A DNA stretch of 64,000 bases. Source: Metallumcola ferriviriculae (GTDB taxonomy: Bacteria; Bacillota; JADQBR01). The stretch's first letter is position 1. Every line of letters starts with the position of its first letter. The translations under genes were made by a program, and so were the position numbers. Below the pieces are notes generated by a model. The model was not told where the DNA came from and searched no databases. It worked only from the letters and a program-made list of their open reading frames with translations. Positions 55,392 to 64,000 of this stretch are shown in pieces. Where the stretch lies: the NCBI RefSeq assembly GCF_035573695.1, contig NZ_CP121694.1:596501-660500 (forward strand), in the 5' to 3' direction.

Positions 55392-55973
55392 ATGGATGGC
55401 ATAGCCAGGGACAAACGCAGCCAGATATTAAGGGCTGCGGCCCGGGTGTTTAGCACCAAGGGCTTCCATAAGGCCAAGGTGGAAGAAATAGCAGCCGAGG
55501 CGGAAGTAGGCAAGGGTACCGTATACGAGTACTTTTCCAGTAAGAAAGAACTGTTTCAAGAGATGTTTAAGTCCAGCAGTATGTTTTATTTGGATGTGCT
55601 GGAGCGAAAATTAGACAACAAAGACAGCGTGGTGGAAAAGCTGCGTCAGGTGGTGTCCCTCCATTTAAATTTCATTGAAAAGCATAAGGACATAGCCCGG
55701 ATAATCCTTAGAGAGCACATGGATTTGGGTGAGCATTTGACTAGTTGGATGATTGAGAAACAGGAAGAAAAAGTCGCATATATCCAGAAACTCATAGATG
55801 AAGGAATTGACCGTGGTGAGCTGAAAGTCATGGATACGGCGGTGGTCGCTAGGATGTTTTTAGGCGCGGTGGCTTTTAGCGGGCATATGCTCTTTTTCGG
55901 GCAAGAGGCGGATACTGAGCACCTTACAGAACAGGTGATGGAGACTTTGTTAAATGGAATGGCGCAGGGATAG
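55392..55973 (+). CDS. TetR/AcrR-family repressor of the efflux operon
   Basis: 193 residues. N-terminal HTH: RSQILRAAARVFSTKGFHKA, VEEIAAEAEVGKGTVYEYFSS. The C-terminal helical domain resembles the fatty-acid/YsiA_C-like ligand domain. 11 nt after the TolC-like gene, so it is probably co-transcribed and autoregulated through the palindrome at 49,883. Confidence 0.9.
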   Translation: MDGIARDKRSQILRAAARVFSTKGFHKAKVEEIAAEAEVGKGTVYEYFSSKKELFQEMFKSSSMFYLDVLERKLDNKDSVVEKLRQVVSLHLNFIEKHKDIARIILREHMDLGEHLTSWMIEKQEEKVAYIQKLIDEGIDRGELKVMDTAVVARMFLGAVAFSGHMLFFGQEADTEHLTEQVMETLLNGMAQG

Positions 55974-55975
55974 TT

Positions 55976-56002
55976 TGGAGGGAAAATTTCCCTCCTTTTT
56001 TC
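55976..56002 (+). terminator. Terminator of the efflux operon
   Basis: GGAGGGAAA pairs with TTTCCCTCC, then a T-run. Confidence 0.88.
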
Positions 56003-56090
56003 TTTGGTGAATAATCCTGCCAAGAGAGGAATTTCGTACCTTTAGTCGAAAAAAGTAAAGAGGAGTAAAATTGAGGGGGAGTGTGTATTG

Positions 56091-57872
56091 ATGCGCAGTG
56101 CGAAGAAGTTTAAATTGGTGGTTTTTGTATTGTTGTTTACGCTGGCGGCGGCCGGCACGGCTATGGCGGCGGGGAAGGTATTTAGTGATGTGAAGTCCGG
56201 TGTCTGGTACGAAAAACCGGTGGCCGAGATGAAGGCCAAAGGGATTGTTCAAGGTACCGGGGCGGATACCTTTTCGCCGGATACGGAAGTGACTGTTCAG
56301 GAATCTATTGTCTTTTTAGGCCGCCTGTTAGACTGGGAGGATGGTGCCACCACCCTGCCGTCAACGTTGATCAACCGCAGCCGGGTGGACACATGGGCCA
56401 AGGGCTACGTGACAGCTGCTGTGGGAAACAGGGTGATTTCCGGTGCGGATTTGTATTTAGACCCAAAAGCCGCGGCGCAGCGTTATGAAATCGCTATTTT
56501 TGCAGTGCGGGCACTAGGATTGGATGACCGGGCCAGAGGGCGCTCAGGGGTTAGTCTTGAATACGCAGATGCCGCTGATGTACCTGACCGGGCAGTAGGT
56601 TATATTGATGTAGCTGCTGAAGAAGGGATACTTACCGGTAATCCGGACGGTTCTTTTAAACCCAAAGACAGTATTACCCGCGCCCAAATGGCAGCGGTAT
56701 TGGAACGGATGGAAGCAAAACTTGACGAGGAACGGGGCAATGTGGTCAAAGGTGAATTCTTCGGCGTTATCACTGCCAACGGCAATATTAGAATTCGTCA
56801 GACAGACAGTCAGATTAAAGAATACGAAGTCGCTGATAGCTTTTTAGTCTATGATGGCAGTAGCAGTATTCTTTTAAGTCAGGTCCAAGCGCTGGATGCC
56901 ATGTCCCTGGTGCTGGATGAAACAGGTGAAACAGCCCTCTTTGGGGAAGTAATTGATGAGTCAGAAATTCAACCCCAGGAATTCAACCTTGACGGTGAAA
57001 TAACCGGTGTTGATACGGATACTCCCTCTCTTACCATAGATAAAGAGGACGGCACGGACGTAACTTATACAATCGCTGACGATGCAGCAATCCGCCTAGA
57101 TTATAAGGAAGCTGAGTTGGATGAACTGGTAGCGGGTCAAGCAGTGGAAATTAAGGTTGAAGGTGACCTGATTACTCAAATAATGGCAGAGAGTTTTGAA
57201 GAAACGGTAGAAGGCATTGTAGTTAAGGTAGAGTTTGGCAGCGACACCAGAATAATCGTATCTTTTGACGATGAGGATGAAGAAGAAAGTTATCTGGTGG
57301 ATGAAGATGTGGATATTGATGGAGATGCTTCCGGCCTGCGGGATATCTTTGCCGGTCAGGAAGTGGAATTGGAACTGTTCAATAACCGCGTGATAAATAT
57401 AGATGTCACCTCGGTGGAAGATGAGGCGGAGGGAACTATCACTAAACTTATCCTAGCGGCAGACCCGGAGGTAGTGGTAAATGTAGATGGTGTTGAACGC
57501 ACATTTACCTTTGCGCCGGATGCATCTTTAGAAAAGGATAACGATGATATAGAGATTGAAGACGTGCGCATCGGTGACTACGTGGAGCTTGAAATCACCG
57601 GTCGGGTGGTTACCTATATGGATGTAACCGCGAAAGTGGTGGCGGATTATGTCATGGGTGAGATTGAAAACATTAATGATGATGCGGAAGTAATTATTTT
57701 CAAAGACAATAATACACCAATCTATTTAAATGATGATACTGTTATCATCAAATTTGGTGAAGAAGCGAGGCTGCGTCATTTGAATACCGGAGACGAAGTT
57801 TTTGCCGTCGGTATCTTCAAGTCCGGCATTCTCGAAGCCGATACCATAGTCGTAATCGCTGCAACTAAATAA
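56091..57872 (+). CDS. SLH-domain surface protein with acidic beta repeats
   Basis: 593 residues from ATG 56,091 (GAGGGGGAG upstream). Signal peptide to about AMAAGK. Three SLH modules in the first 215 residues, the third clearest (EEGILTGNPDGSFKPKDSITRAQM). Then several repeats of about 70 residues of the form G.I..I......I.......TYTIADDAAI....KEAELDELVAGQAVEI, typical of S-layer-associated proteins. Anchors non-covalently to the wall. Own terminator. Confidence 0.85.
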   Translation: MRSAKKFKLVVFVLLFTLAAAGTAMAAGKVFSDVKSGVWYEKPVAEMKAKGIVQGTGADTFSPDTEVTVQESIVFLGRLLDWEDGATTLPSTLINRSRVDTWAKGYVTAAVGNRVISGADLYLDPKAAAQRYEIAIFAVRALGLDDRARGRSGVSLEYADAADVPDRAVGYIDVAAEEGILTGNPDGSFKPKDSITRAQMAAVLERMEAKLDEERGNVVKGEFFGVITANGNIRIRQTDSQIKEYEVADSFLVYDGSSSILLSQVQALDAMSLVLDETGETALFGEVIDESEIQPQEFNLDGEITGVDTDTPSLTIDKEDGTDVTYTIADDAAIRLDYKEAELDELVAGQAVEIKVEGDLITQIMAESFEETVEGIVVKVEFGSDTRIIVSFDDEDEEESYLVDEDVDIDGDASGLRDIFAGQEVELELFNNRVINIDVTSVEDEAEGTITKLILAADPEVVVNVDGVERTFTFAPDASLEKDNDDIEIEDVRIGDYVELEITGRVVTYMDVTAKVVADYVMGEIENINDDAEVIIFKDNNTPIYLNDDTVIIKFGEEARLRHLNTGDEVFAVGIFKSGILEADTIVVIAATK

Positions 57873-57878
57873 AAATGT

Positions 57879-57912
57879 TACAACCACCCCCAGATTTTGT
57901 CTGGGGGTTTCG
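57879..57912 (+). terminator. Terminator after the first SLH gene of the pair
   Basis: CCCCCAGA pairs with TCTGGGGG and is followed by TTTCGATTT. Confidence 0.85.
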
Positions 57913-57953
57913 ATTTATATTAACGAAATCACTTAAGTAAAGGAGAGGGCTTA

Positions 57954-59507
57954 ATGAAAAAGTATTTTACATTTTTGCTCGCAATGGTAATGGTATTTTC
58001 ACTGGTGACTACTGCAGTAGCGGGTCCGCCTCAGCGGGTCATGGAGAAAAAACAGCTGCACAGAATGTGGAAGGCGAAATTTAAAGACATGGGTGACCAT
58101 TGGGCTGCGGAAGAGGTAGCGGAAATGAGCGTCAAAGGATTTATTAAAGGTTATGAAGACTTTACATTCAGACCAAAGGCATCGGTTACCAATGAGCAGG
58201 CACTGGCCATGATAGTTCGGGCAGTATACCCTGATGCTGAGGTAGACATCGAAGATGAAATGGTGGATATGAAACACTGGAAGCAGATCAGCTCTACTTG
58301 GGCACTGGAAGCATTAGCTGTGGCGCTTGATAAGGGACTGACTACTGATGAAGAAATGTTTAAATTTATCCCGAGAAAAGCTGCCAAGCGGATTGATGTG
58401 GCGCGTTACATTGCCCGAGCGTTGGATAGTGAAGATATTAAGACCGCGGATGTAGGCCTTGATTTTATAGACATGGATAAGGTTGATGATGACGATATGA
58501 GCATCATGGCCCAAGTAGTAGCAGTGGGAATATTCAACGGCAATCCGGACGGCACCTTCAAGCCCCACAAAGCGGTAACTCGGGCGGAAATGGCCCTGCT
58601 ACTAGGCAGACTGGATGAAAACATTGAGAATCCCGCTGACGAAGATGAAGTCAAAGGTATTCTTGAAGACCTAGATGAAGATGTTATGGAATTGACCCTG
58701 GAAGGAAAAAGCGGCGTTTACGATATTAATGAAGACGTGGCTGTTTTCCGGAACAACCGCGGCGTTGACTTAGATGATTTGGAAATGGGCGATGAAGTAC
58801 TTCTGCTCTTCAATGAAGACGGAGAAATCACCTTTATCGGTGCCAGGGAAGTTCAAGAGGAAGAAACTGTCGAAGGTGTGGTCACAGACGTCTATGACGG
58901 CGACGAGCCGTGGATTAAAATTGAAGATGATGACGATGATATCACCAAATACATGGTAGATGAAGATGCAGACATCGAAATTGACGGTGAAGACCGAGAC
59001 CTGCACGATGTTGATGAAGATGACTTTGTCACGCTCAAGTTGGTAGACCACATGGTGGTTTCCATAGAGGTTGAAGCCGTGGAGCGGGAATACGAAGGAG
59101 AAATAGACGAGATAGATGATGACGAAATCGTGCTTTTAATAGACGATGAGAAAGTAAGCTTTGATATTGATGAAGATACTGAGATAGAACTTGACGGTGA
59201 AGAGGTAGATTGGCACGATTTGGCCGAAGGCGACTGGGCTGAAGTTGAGGTAGTAAGGGATACCGCAGTAACAATCAGTGTGGAGTATGAGGAAGAAGAC
59301 ATGGAAGGCTACTTCTTAAGCTATGACGATGACGATGATGAAATCGTGGTACTTATTGGCGGCGAACAAAGGACTTTGCCTTTAGCTGACGATGTAGAAA
59401 TTGAAATCATTGATGACCTTGAACTGGATGAATTGATTGCGGGTACCAAGGTTGAGCTGGAGGTTAAAAACGGCGAGGTAACAAGATTAGAGGCCGACGT
59501 AAACTAA
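57954..59507 (+). CDS. Highly acidic SLH-domain surface protein
   Basis: 517 residues. Signal peptide to TAVAGPP. Three SLH modules (KGFIKGYEDFTFRPKASVTN; a degenerate second; GIFNGNPDGTFKPHKAVTRA). The C-terminal 290 residues contain four tandem acidic beta repeats (DDDDDDITKYMVDEDADIEI; DDEKVSFDIDEDTEIELDGE) with an extreme Asp/Glu content, pointing to calcium binding. AGGAGAGGG before the ATG. Paralogue of the gene at 56,091. Confidence 0.86.
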   Translation: MKKYFTFLLAMVMVFSLVTTAVAGPPQRVMEKKQLHRMWKAKFKDMGDHWAAEEVAEMSVKGFIKGYEDFTFRPKASVTNEQALAMIVRAVYPDAEVDIEDEMVDMKHWKQISSTWALEALAVALDKGLTTDEEMFKFIPRKAAKRIDVARYIARALDSEDIKTADVGLDFIDMDKVDDDDMSIMAQVVAVGIFNGNPDGTFKPHKAVTRAEMALLLGRLDENIENPADEDEVKGILEDLDEDVMELTLEGKSGVYDINEDVAVFRNNRGVDLDDLEMGDEVLLLFNEDGEITFIGAREVQEEETVEGVVTDVYDGDEPWIKIEDDDDDITKYMVDEDADIEIDGEDRDLHDVDEDDFVTLKLVDHMVVSIEVEAVEREYEGEIDEIDDDEIVLLIDDEKVSFDIDEDTEIELDGEEVDWHDLAEGDWAEVEVVRDTAVTISVEYEEEDMEGYFLSYDDDDDEIVVLIGGEQRTLPLADDVEIEIIDDLELDELIAGTKVELEVKNGEVTRLEADVN

Positions 59508-59587
59508 ACCGAAAAAGATAAAATTGGCAGAACTATATTTGTGAGTGGTTGCTCATAGGTAAGCCAAGTAATACATTGATAGAAGCA

Positions 59588-59637
59588 ATCCACCTATCCC
59601 ATTTAACGGGTGCCTTAACAGGCGCCCTCTTTTTTTT
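59588..59637 (+). terminator. Terminator after the acidic SLH gene
   Basis: GGGTGCC pairs with GGCGCCC across TTAACA, then T8. The rest of the 319-nt gap (59,638-59,826) shows no clear feature. Confidence 0.85.
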
Positions 59638-59826
59638 GTACCAGGTAAGAAAATATGATTTCTGGGAGGTATACATTCAGCTAAGGCTTTCGCCTGCGTC
59701 TAAAGACTTGCCACAAGCCAAGTCTTCACTTCTTATTTCCAGGGCCTCTTTTCTCAATGTGACAAGGGATATAAAGCAGTGCTGTCGAATTATTGTACGA
59801 TGCGTAGATTAAAGGGAAACGGGGTA

Positions 59827-62800
59827 ATGTCGTTGCGTAAGTTTTTTGCTATTATAGTTATTGTTTTTAGTTTATTATCTTTTCTAGAACCTGCCGCTGC
59901 TGTGGATACTTTTTCTGATATCCGGGGGCATTGGGGTGAAAAGGCCGTATTGTTGGGTCAAAGCCGTGGGGTTATCAGCGGCTATCCTGACGGTTCATTT
60001 CAGCCGGAGAGGCCGGTTACCCGGGCGGAGTTTATCCGCATGTTGGTGACGGCACTGGGTCTTTCCTATCAGCGTCCTGCTGTGGCGCAGGCCTACAGTG
60101 AGTTTAGTGATGTGGAATACAATCATTGGGCTAAGTCGGATATTATCATAGGGCGGGAAAGTGGTTTGGCGAAGGGGTACAGCAGCGACAAATTTGCGCC
60201 GTCCAGTGTCATCAGACGTCAGGAAATGGCGGCCTTATTGGTGCGAGCGCTTCGCTATGCAGGGAAGACTGACATAGACCAGGTACCGCTCAATTTTACT
60301 GACCGGGACAGTATCGCCCCTTGGGCCGGTGAGTATGTGGCCATGGCGGTGGGCAGCGGCTTGATGAACGGCTACCCTGACGGCAGCTTCAAACCCGATT
60401 ACCGAGCAACCAGGGCGGAAGCGGCGACGATGCTTTACCGACTTCTAAAATATACCGGCGGTGCTTTTGACTATGCAGGCGAACTGCTAAGAACCGACGG
60501 GCAGCTGATGTACATAAAAAACAGTTCGGGGACTGTGGCCTTTAGTGTCTATCGGGGTACTGTGTTTTCAAGTGAAACCGGCGTGATGGATTATAGCAAA
60601 ACTGCGGCAATGACTGGTAAAAATGTTAGTGTCAATCTCAATGTCTATGGTGATGTGACTTATGGGGAAATCGCTGAGGGATTTAGCATCCCCGAGGTGG
60701 AGCTGGGCAAGAGGCAGTCGTGGGCGAGGACACTAATGAGCCATGTCCGAAAGGGCAGTTCCGAGGGAGAAATGACAGCCGAGACAGAGGGAAAAGTAAA
60801 AGATGAGTCGCGCAGTCTAAAGGTAACCGGAGATTTAATGGGTGTAACGGATTTTGTCTACCAGCATCAGGTCAGCGGCAGCGGGCAGTTGGTGGCGATT
60901 GTGGATACCGGGGTGGATGCATCCCACGGTGATCTGCAGTTTTTACCTGACGGCAGTTATAAAATAGCTGACTGGGTTGACTACACCAATGAAGGGCGGG
61001 TCGAACTCACCGGTACCGCCCCTGCCGAAGCCAAGATCAAGGTTGAAGGAGAAGAATACGAGACAAGTGGGATAACGTCTGTTAGCGGCAGTTATCGTTA
61101 TGGCTTCTTTTTAGAAGAAAAACTGGGCTTTGATGTAAATTTCAACGGTGAGCTTGATGACCGCTATTTGGTGCTGGCATCAGACAGCAATACGGCCGGT
61201 GTCTATAATGTGGTTTATGTGGATACGAACGGCGATGGTAAGGTTGCTGAGGAAAAGGCAATGGTGGCCTACCGGGAAAGTCATCAGTTTAACAATTTTC
61301 TTTCCGAGAGTGAAGGACATCGGTTTCCCTTTGTAGTAAGCGAACTTAACAACAGCGGTGAAATGGTAAAGCTTGGCTTTGATGCGTACGGCCACGGGAC
61401 ACATGTTGCCGGCATCGTGGCGGCTAATGGCCAAATCAGTGGGATAGCACCAGGTGCTCGGCTGTTGGTGATAAAGGCGGTTAATTCATCCGGAGAGGTT
61501 GATTGGGGCAAACTGGAGGAGGCGGTTACTTACGCTGCGGTTGCCGGTGCAGATATCATTAACCTCAGCATGGGATATTATCAGGATATGACCAGCGGCG
61601 ATTCTCATCTTGCCCGTACTATCACGGAACTGGTCAAGCGGTACGATGTGATGTTTACCGTGGCTAGCGGCAATAAGGGACCGGGTATCGGTACTATGGC
61701 GGCTCCGGGTAATTCCGCAGATGTAGTAAGTGTGGGAGCGTATATTTCTCCCACCATGTGGTCCCAAGACTTCCAGTGGCAGGTAGATGAAGGCGGGTTA
61801 TGGTACTTCAGCTCAATGGGGCCGCGAAAGGACGGAATGCTCATGCCCACGGTAGTGGCCCCGGGCAGTGCGATATCAACTGCGCCGGGCTGGGCCGGAG
61901 TGGACTACTTCCTCATGGAAGGCACCAGTATGGCTGCACCTCATGCAGCAGGGGTAGCGGCGCTGCTTAGAGAAACTGCCGCTGATAATGGCATCAAGGT
62001 AAATGCGGCAAAAATGCGGCGTGCTTTTGGCGCAGGTGCAAAGAATATTTCTCACTTGAATATGGCCGAGGTCGGCAATGGCTTGCTGAATATTGGTGGT
62101 GCGTGGGAATATCTTCGTCAGGCCGATGACCCGGGCCAATTAGGTGCTGTAACTTATAATGAATTTTACGGTATGGGCAGCGGTCTATATGCCCGGGATT
62201 TTGTCCCTGGCCAACTGCCTTATCAGGTGCTTAATTATGGGGCAGAAAGCCGCAGCCTTACATGGAAGGCCACGGTGGATTGGATGAAACCTCTGTTTGA
62301 TGAAACTACGTTAACTGCGGGACAGCATCGGGAACTGCCGGTGCGTTATGATATCCCTGATGAGCCAGGCCTTTACACCGGCTTGCTGATTGGCGATGAC
62401 CCCGAAACTTATGGCAGGGACTTGGAGCTTCTTGGTACCGTAATCAGGCCCTACCGGCCGGCAGATGATGATGGTAAACTGAAAATGAGCGGGACTCTGG
62501 GGGCGGGCCAGGTGAAACGGTATTTTGTTCAGGTACCGCCAGGAACGGAAAAGATTAACGCTCGCTTAGCGGTACCCCGTGCGGATGGTAAATATATGGG
62601 CCGGGCGCGGATTCATTTGGTACAGCCGAACGGTGAAGAGAGAGTGATGACCGATTACGCCGGTAATGCGCCGCAGGGCTATCAAGCACAGGGCTTTATC
62701 ACCGCGGAAATAGATGCACTGCTTCCCGGTGTCTGGGAAGTAGCTGTCTACAGCTCGGCAACTTTGAGTCTTTACGGGCAGGAAACATCCAGCTATGACT

Positions 62801-63045
62801 TGACGGTTTCGCTGGAGGGTGGCGAAGGGTCGGCTGCTACATCGGAGAAGCCCGCATTGGTGGTGGGCGTAATCCCGGGAATGGCTTCCGGGCGGGAAAC
62901 CGGCTTTATGGGATTAACCTTACGGGACTTTGACACCAAGCAGCCTTATGACGGAGTGGTGGAAGTGAACGGGCTGCTGTACAATGTCAGAGATGGCCGA
63001 TTGCGGCTTAAGGCCGAGGGCCCGTTGGTTTCGGTAAATATATAG
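59827..63045 (+). CDS. SLH-anchored subtilisin-like serine protease
   Basis: 1,072 residues from ATG 59,827. Signal peptide to about AAAVDTF; three SLH modules to about residue 215 (VISGYPDGSFQPERPVTRAE; GLAKGYSSDKFAPSSVIRRQ; LMNGYPDGSFKPDYRATRAE). The S8 catalytic domain holds Asp in VAIVDTGVDASHGDL, His in GYGHGTHVAGIVAA-type DAYGHGTHVAGIVAANG and Ser in MEGTSMAAPHAAGVAALL, with a long insert between Asp and His. The C-terminal 300 residues are beta-sandwich (PPC-like). Cell-surface protease that could process S-layer proteins or feed on peptides. GGGG just upstream is a short-spaced ribosome site. Confidence 0.88.
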   Translation: MSLRKFFAIIVIVFSLLSFLEPAAAVDTFSDIRGHWGEKAVLLGQSRGVISGYPDGSFQPERPVTRAEFIRMLVTALGLSYQRPAVAQAYSEFSDVEYNHWAKSDIIIGRESGLAKGYSSDKFAPSSVIRRQEMAALLVRALRYAGKTDIDQVPLNFTDRDSIAPWAGEYVAMAVGSGLMNGYPDGSFKPDYRATRAEAATMLYRLLKYTGGAFDYAGELLRTDGQLMYIKNSSGTVAFSVYRGTVFSSETGVMDYSKTAAMTGKNVSVNLNVYGDVTYGEIAEGFSIPEVELGKRQSWARTLMSHVRKGSSEGEMTAETEGKVKDESRSLKVTGDLMGVTDFVYQHQVSGSGQLVAIVDTGVDASHGDLQFLPDGSYKIADWVDYTNEGRVELTGTAPAEAKIKVEGEEYETSGITSVSGSYRYGFFLEEKLGFDVNFNGELDDRYLVLASDSNTAGVYNVVYVDTNGDGKVAEEKAMVAYRESHQFNNFLSESEGHRFPFVVSELNNSGEMVKLGFDAYGHGTHVAGIVAANGQISGIAPGARLLVIKAVNSSGEVDWGKLEEAVTYAAVAGADIINLSMGYYQDMTSGDSHLARTITELVKRYDVMFTVASGNKGPGIGTMAAPGNSADVVSVGAYISPTMWSQDFQWQVDEGGLWYFSSMGPRKDGMLMPTVVAPGSAISTAPGWAGVDYFLMEGTSMAAPHAAGVAALLRETAADNGIKVNAAKMRRAFGAGAKNISHLNMAEVGNGLLNIGGAWEYLRQADDPGQLGAVTYNEFYGMGSGLYARDFVPGQLPYQVLNYGAESRSLTWKATVDWMKPLFDETTLTAGQHRELPVRYDIPDEPGLYTGLLIGDDPETYGRDLELLGTVIRPYRPADDDGKLKMSGTLGAGQVKRYFVQVPPGTEKINARLAVPRADGKYMGRARIHLVQPNGEERVMTDYAGNAPQGYQAQGFITAEIDALLPGVWEVAVYSSATLSLYGQETSSYDLTVSLEGGEGSAATSEKPALVVGVIPGMASGRETGFMGLTLRDFDTKQPYDGVVEVNGLLYNVRDGRLRLKAEGPLVSVNI

Positions 63046-63058
63046 CGGTTAGTGAAAT

Positions 63059-63087
63059 TCGGGGCACCTGGAAAGGTGTCCCTTCTC
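63059..63087 (+). terminator. Terminator after the protease gene
   Basis: GGGGCACCT pairs with AGGTGTCCC, short T-rich tail. The gap to the next gene contains a repeated GGGCGCTGGGTTAC / TGTGCTGGGCGG stretch of no clear meaning. Confidence 0.7.
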
Positions 63088-63276
63088 GAATAATTTGCCG
63101 GGCGCTGGGTTACATTTAGCGGGGTTAATTTGCCGTGTGCTGGGCGGCTGGCGGATTAATCTGAGCGGCTTAGCAGCTGGATGAAATGGTATCCTGCATA
63201 CTGGTTAAACTACTTGTGAGACAAGAGCAACACTGATAAAATAAGTTTGTCTTAAATAATTGCCGGGGGTATAAAG

Positions 63277-64000
63277 ATGAAAAAATGGTATCGTTACTTA
63301 TTATATGGTGTTATCTGTACGGCGGTGGTACTGGCAGGCTGGATGGGCTGGCAGCGGCACCTGCGCGAGGCAGCCAACAAGGAATTGGCTGTGGTAATTG
63401 ACTATGACCAAGTAGTACAATTGGCGTCCAGGGAAAACCTGCCGGTGCGGGACGTACTGCAGGAATTTGCTCAAATAGGTGTTACCGGGGTTCTTTTTAA
63501 AGAGCAGAATATGGTTGATTCTCCCTCGGTGTATAGGTCTATTTGGACCGCCACAGGCAACGAACTGCTTACCAACCCGGTGTTTGCTGGGGACTGGGCT
63601 GAGATTAAGCCAAACTACACTTATTTTCTGACTAGAAGCGGGGAAGAATTTGACCGGTTGGCAGCTAATTTGGAAATAAAGCTTAAGGGCGTACAAAAAT
63701 TAAGCGAACCTGCAGCGGGGCTCTATCTGGTTGGCGTACCGCTGCTGCCCGGTATGATTAAAGATGTGGGTATTGGCTTTCCTTCCGAAGGTTTGAAGCT
63801 TGTCAGCGATATGGGTTTGAGCATTCTACCTCAGATTCGTACTTGGCCGGGGGCGGATGCCACTGATATATCTCAGGTTTTTAGCCAATTCCAGGGGTAT
63901 AACAATATTGCCGCAGTTCTTTTCAATGATGGGCAATTACCGCCGCACACCGAAGTCATGGCGAAAGAAATTGATAAGATCGGCGCACCTTTGGCCGGAA
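63277..64000 (+). CDS. DUF5693-family membrane protein, 3' end outside the window
   Basis: Open from ATG 63,277 (GGGGGT upstream) to the window edge, 241 codons seen. N-terminal membrane helix (YLLYGVICTAVVLAGWMGW), then ASRENLPVRDVLQEFAQIGV and TGVLFKEQNMVD, the DUF5693 start. In related Clostridia this gene precedes csaB, the wall pyruvyltransferase that makes the ligand for SLH domains; that neighbour would be expected just past the window. Confidence 0.78.
   Translation, partial: MKKWYRYLLYGVICTAVVLAGWMGWQRHLREAANKELAVVIDYDQVVQLASRENLPVRDVLQEFAQIGVTGVLFKEQNMVDSPSVYRSIWTATGNELLTNPVFAGDWAEIKPNYTYFLTRSGEEFDRLAANLEIKLKGVQKLSEPAAGLYLVGVPLLPGMIKDVGIGFPSEGLKLVSDMGLSILPQIRTWPGADATDISQVFSQFQGYNNIAAVLFNDGQLPPHTEVMAKEIDKIGAPLAG

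Noticed and set aside
58892-59302. Long Ser-rich minus-strand open frames inside the acidic SLH gene
   Set aside because: They are the complement of GAA/GAT-rich codons of a real gene, lack ribosome sites and a plausible composition.

Overview
The window looks like the chromosome of an anaerobic, spore-forming Firmicute of the Clostridia (Peptococcaceae/Desulfotomaculum-like). The taxon is an inference. It rests on the Bacillus-type gene order glyA-upp-comEB-wecB-atp-ywmB-murA-spoIID-spoIIQ-spoIIID-mbl, LCP and TagA cell-wall genes, SLH-anchored surface proteins, c-type multihaem cytochromes, and several proteins with copper-amine-oxidase N-terminal-like (CuAO_N) domains.

Bases 1-18,500 are conserved core. 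They hold nucleotide and one-carbon genes (glyA, upp, comEB, a MazG-like gene), wecB, a complete F-type ATP synthase operon (atpZ/atpI, then a-c-b-delta-alpha-gamma-beta-epsilon), and a mother-cell sporulation and cell-shape block (ywmB, murA, spoIID, an M23 peptidase of SpoIIQ type, spoIIID, mbl). A pentahaem cytochrome sits between spoIID and spoIIQ. Bases 18,600-23,650 are cell-envelope genes: a degenerate LCP-like protein, a CuAO_N protein, two canonical LCP proteins and a TagA/WecG glycosyltransferase. The gene for the probable main S-layer protein (24,076-26,523) follows, with a strong promoter and a leader of about 350 nt.

Bases 26,595-42,729 are an AT-richer accessory island bounded by two 51-bp direct repeats (50/51 identical). 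It packs in toxin-antitoxin-type modules (ParE-like, DUF4160/DUF2442, BrnT/BrnA, an orphan MNT, DUF4258/YgiT, HEPN/MNT, RelE/AbrB). It also holds an HD-GYP protein, a haem-plus-CuAO_N protein, a hexahaem cytochrome, and a full-length REP-associated tyrosine transposase (RAYT). About twelve copies of a hairpin-forming repeat (core GGGGACGGTTCTTTTGTGTC) lie between the modules. Other mobile DNA includes an IS91-like transposase fragment, a RAYT fragment fused to the 3' end of a group II intron, and a recombinase-in-trio (RIT) element with 40-bp perfect terminal inverted repeats. There are several partial duplications and decayed genes.

Bases 42,700-64,000 return to envelope and surface functions: a DUF2062 membrane protein, two CuAO_N surface proteins, a FapA/DUF342 protein and an acyl-CoA synthetase. 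Next comes a TetR-controlled RND efflux operon whose TolC-like partner seems to lack the beta-barrel strands. Two acidic SLH proteins, an SLH-subtilisin fusion and the start of a DUF5693 gene complete the window. The genes from 20 to 26 kb and from 43 to 64 kb together describe a thick S-layer envelope with wall-polymer ligation and surface proteolysis.

The best candidate for something undescribed is the island: a run of small toxin-antitoxin cassettes separated by RAYT-type repeats, with evidence of recent duplication, microhomology deletion and element-on-element insertion. No homology search was run. Family names come from reading motifs in the translated sequence.
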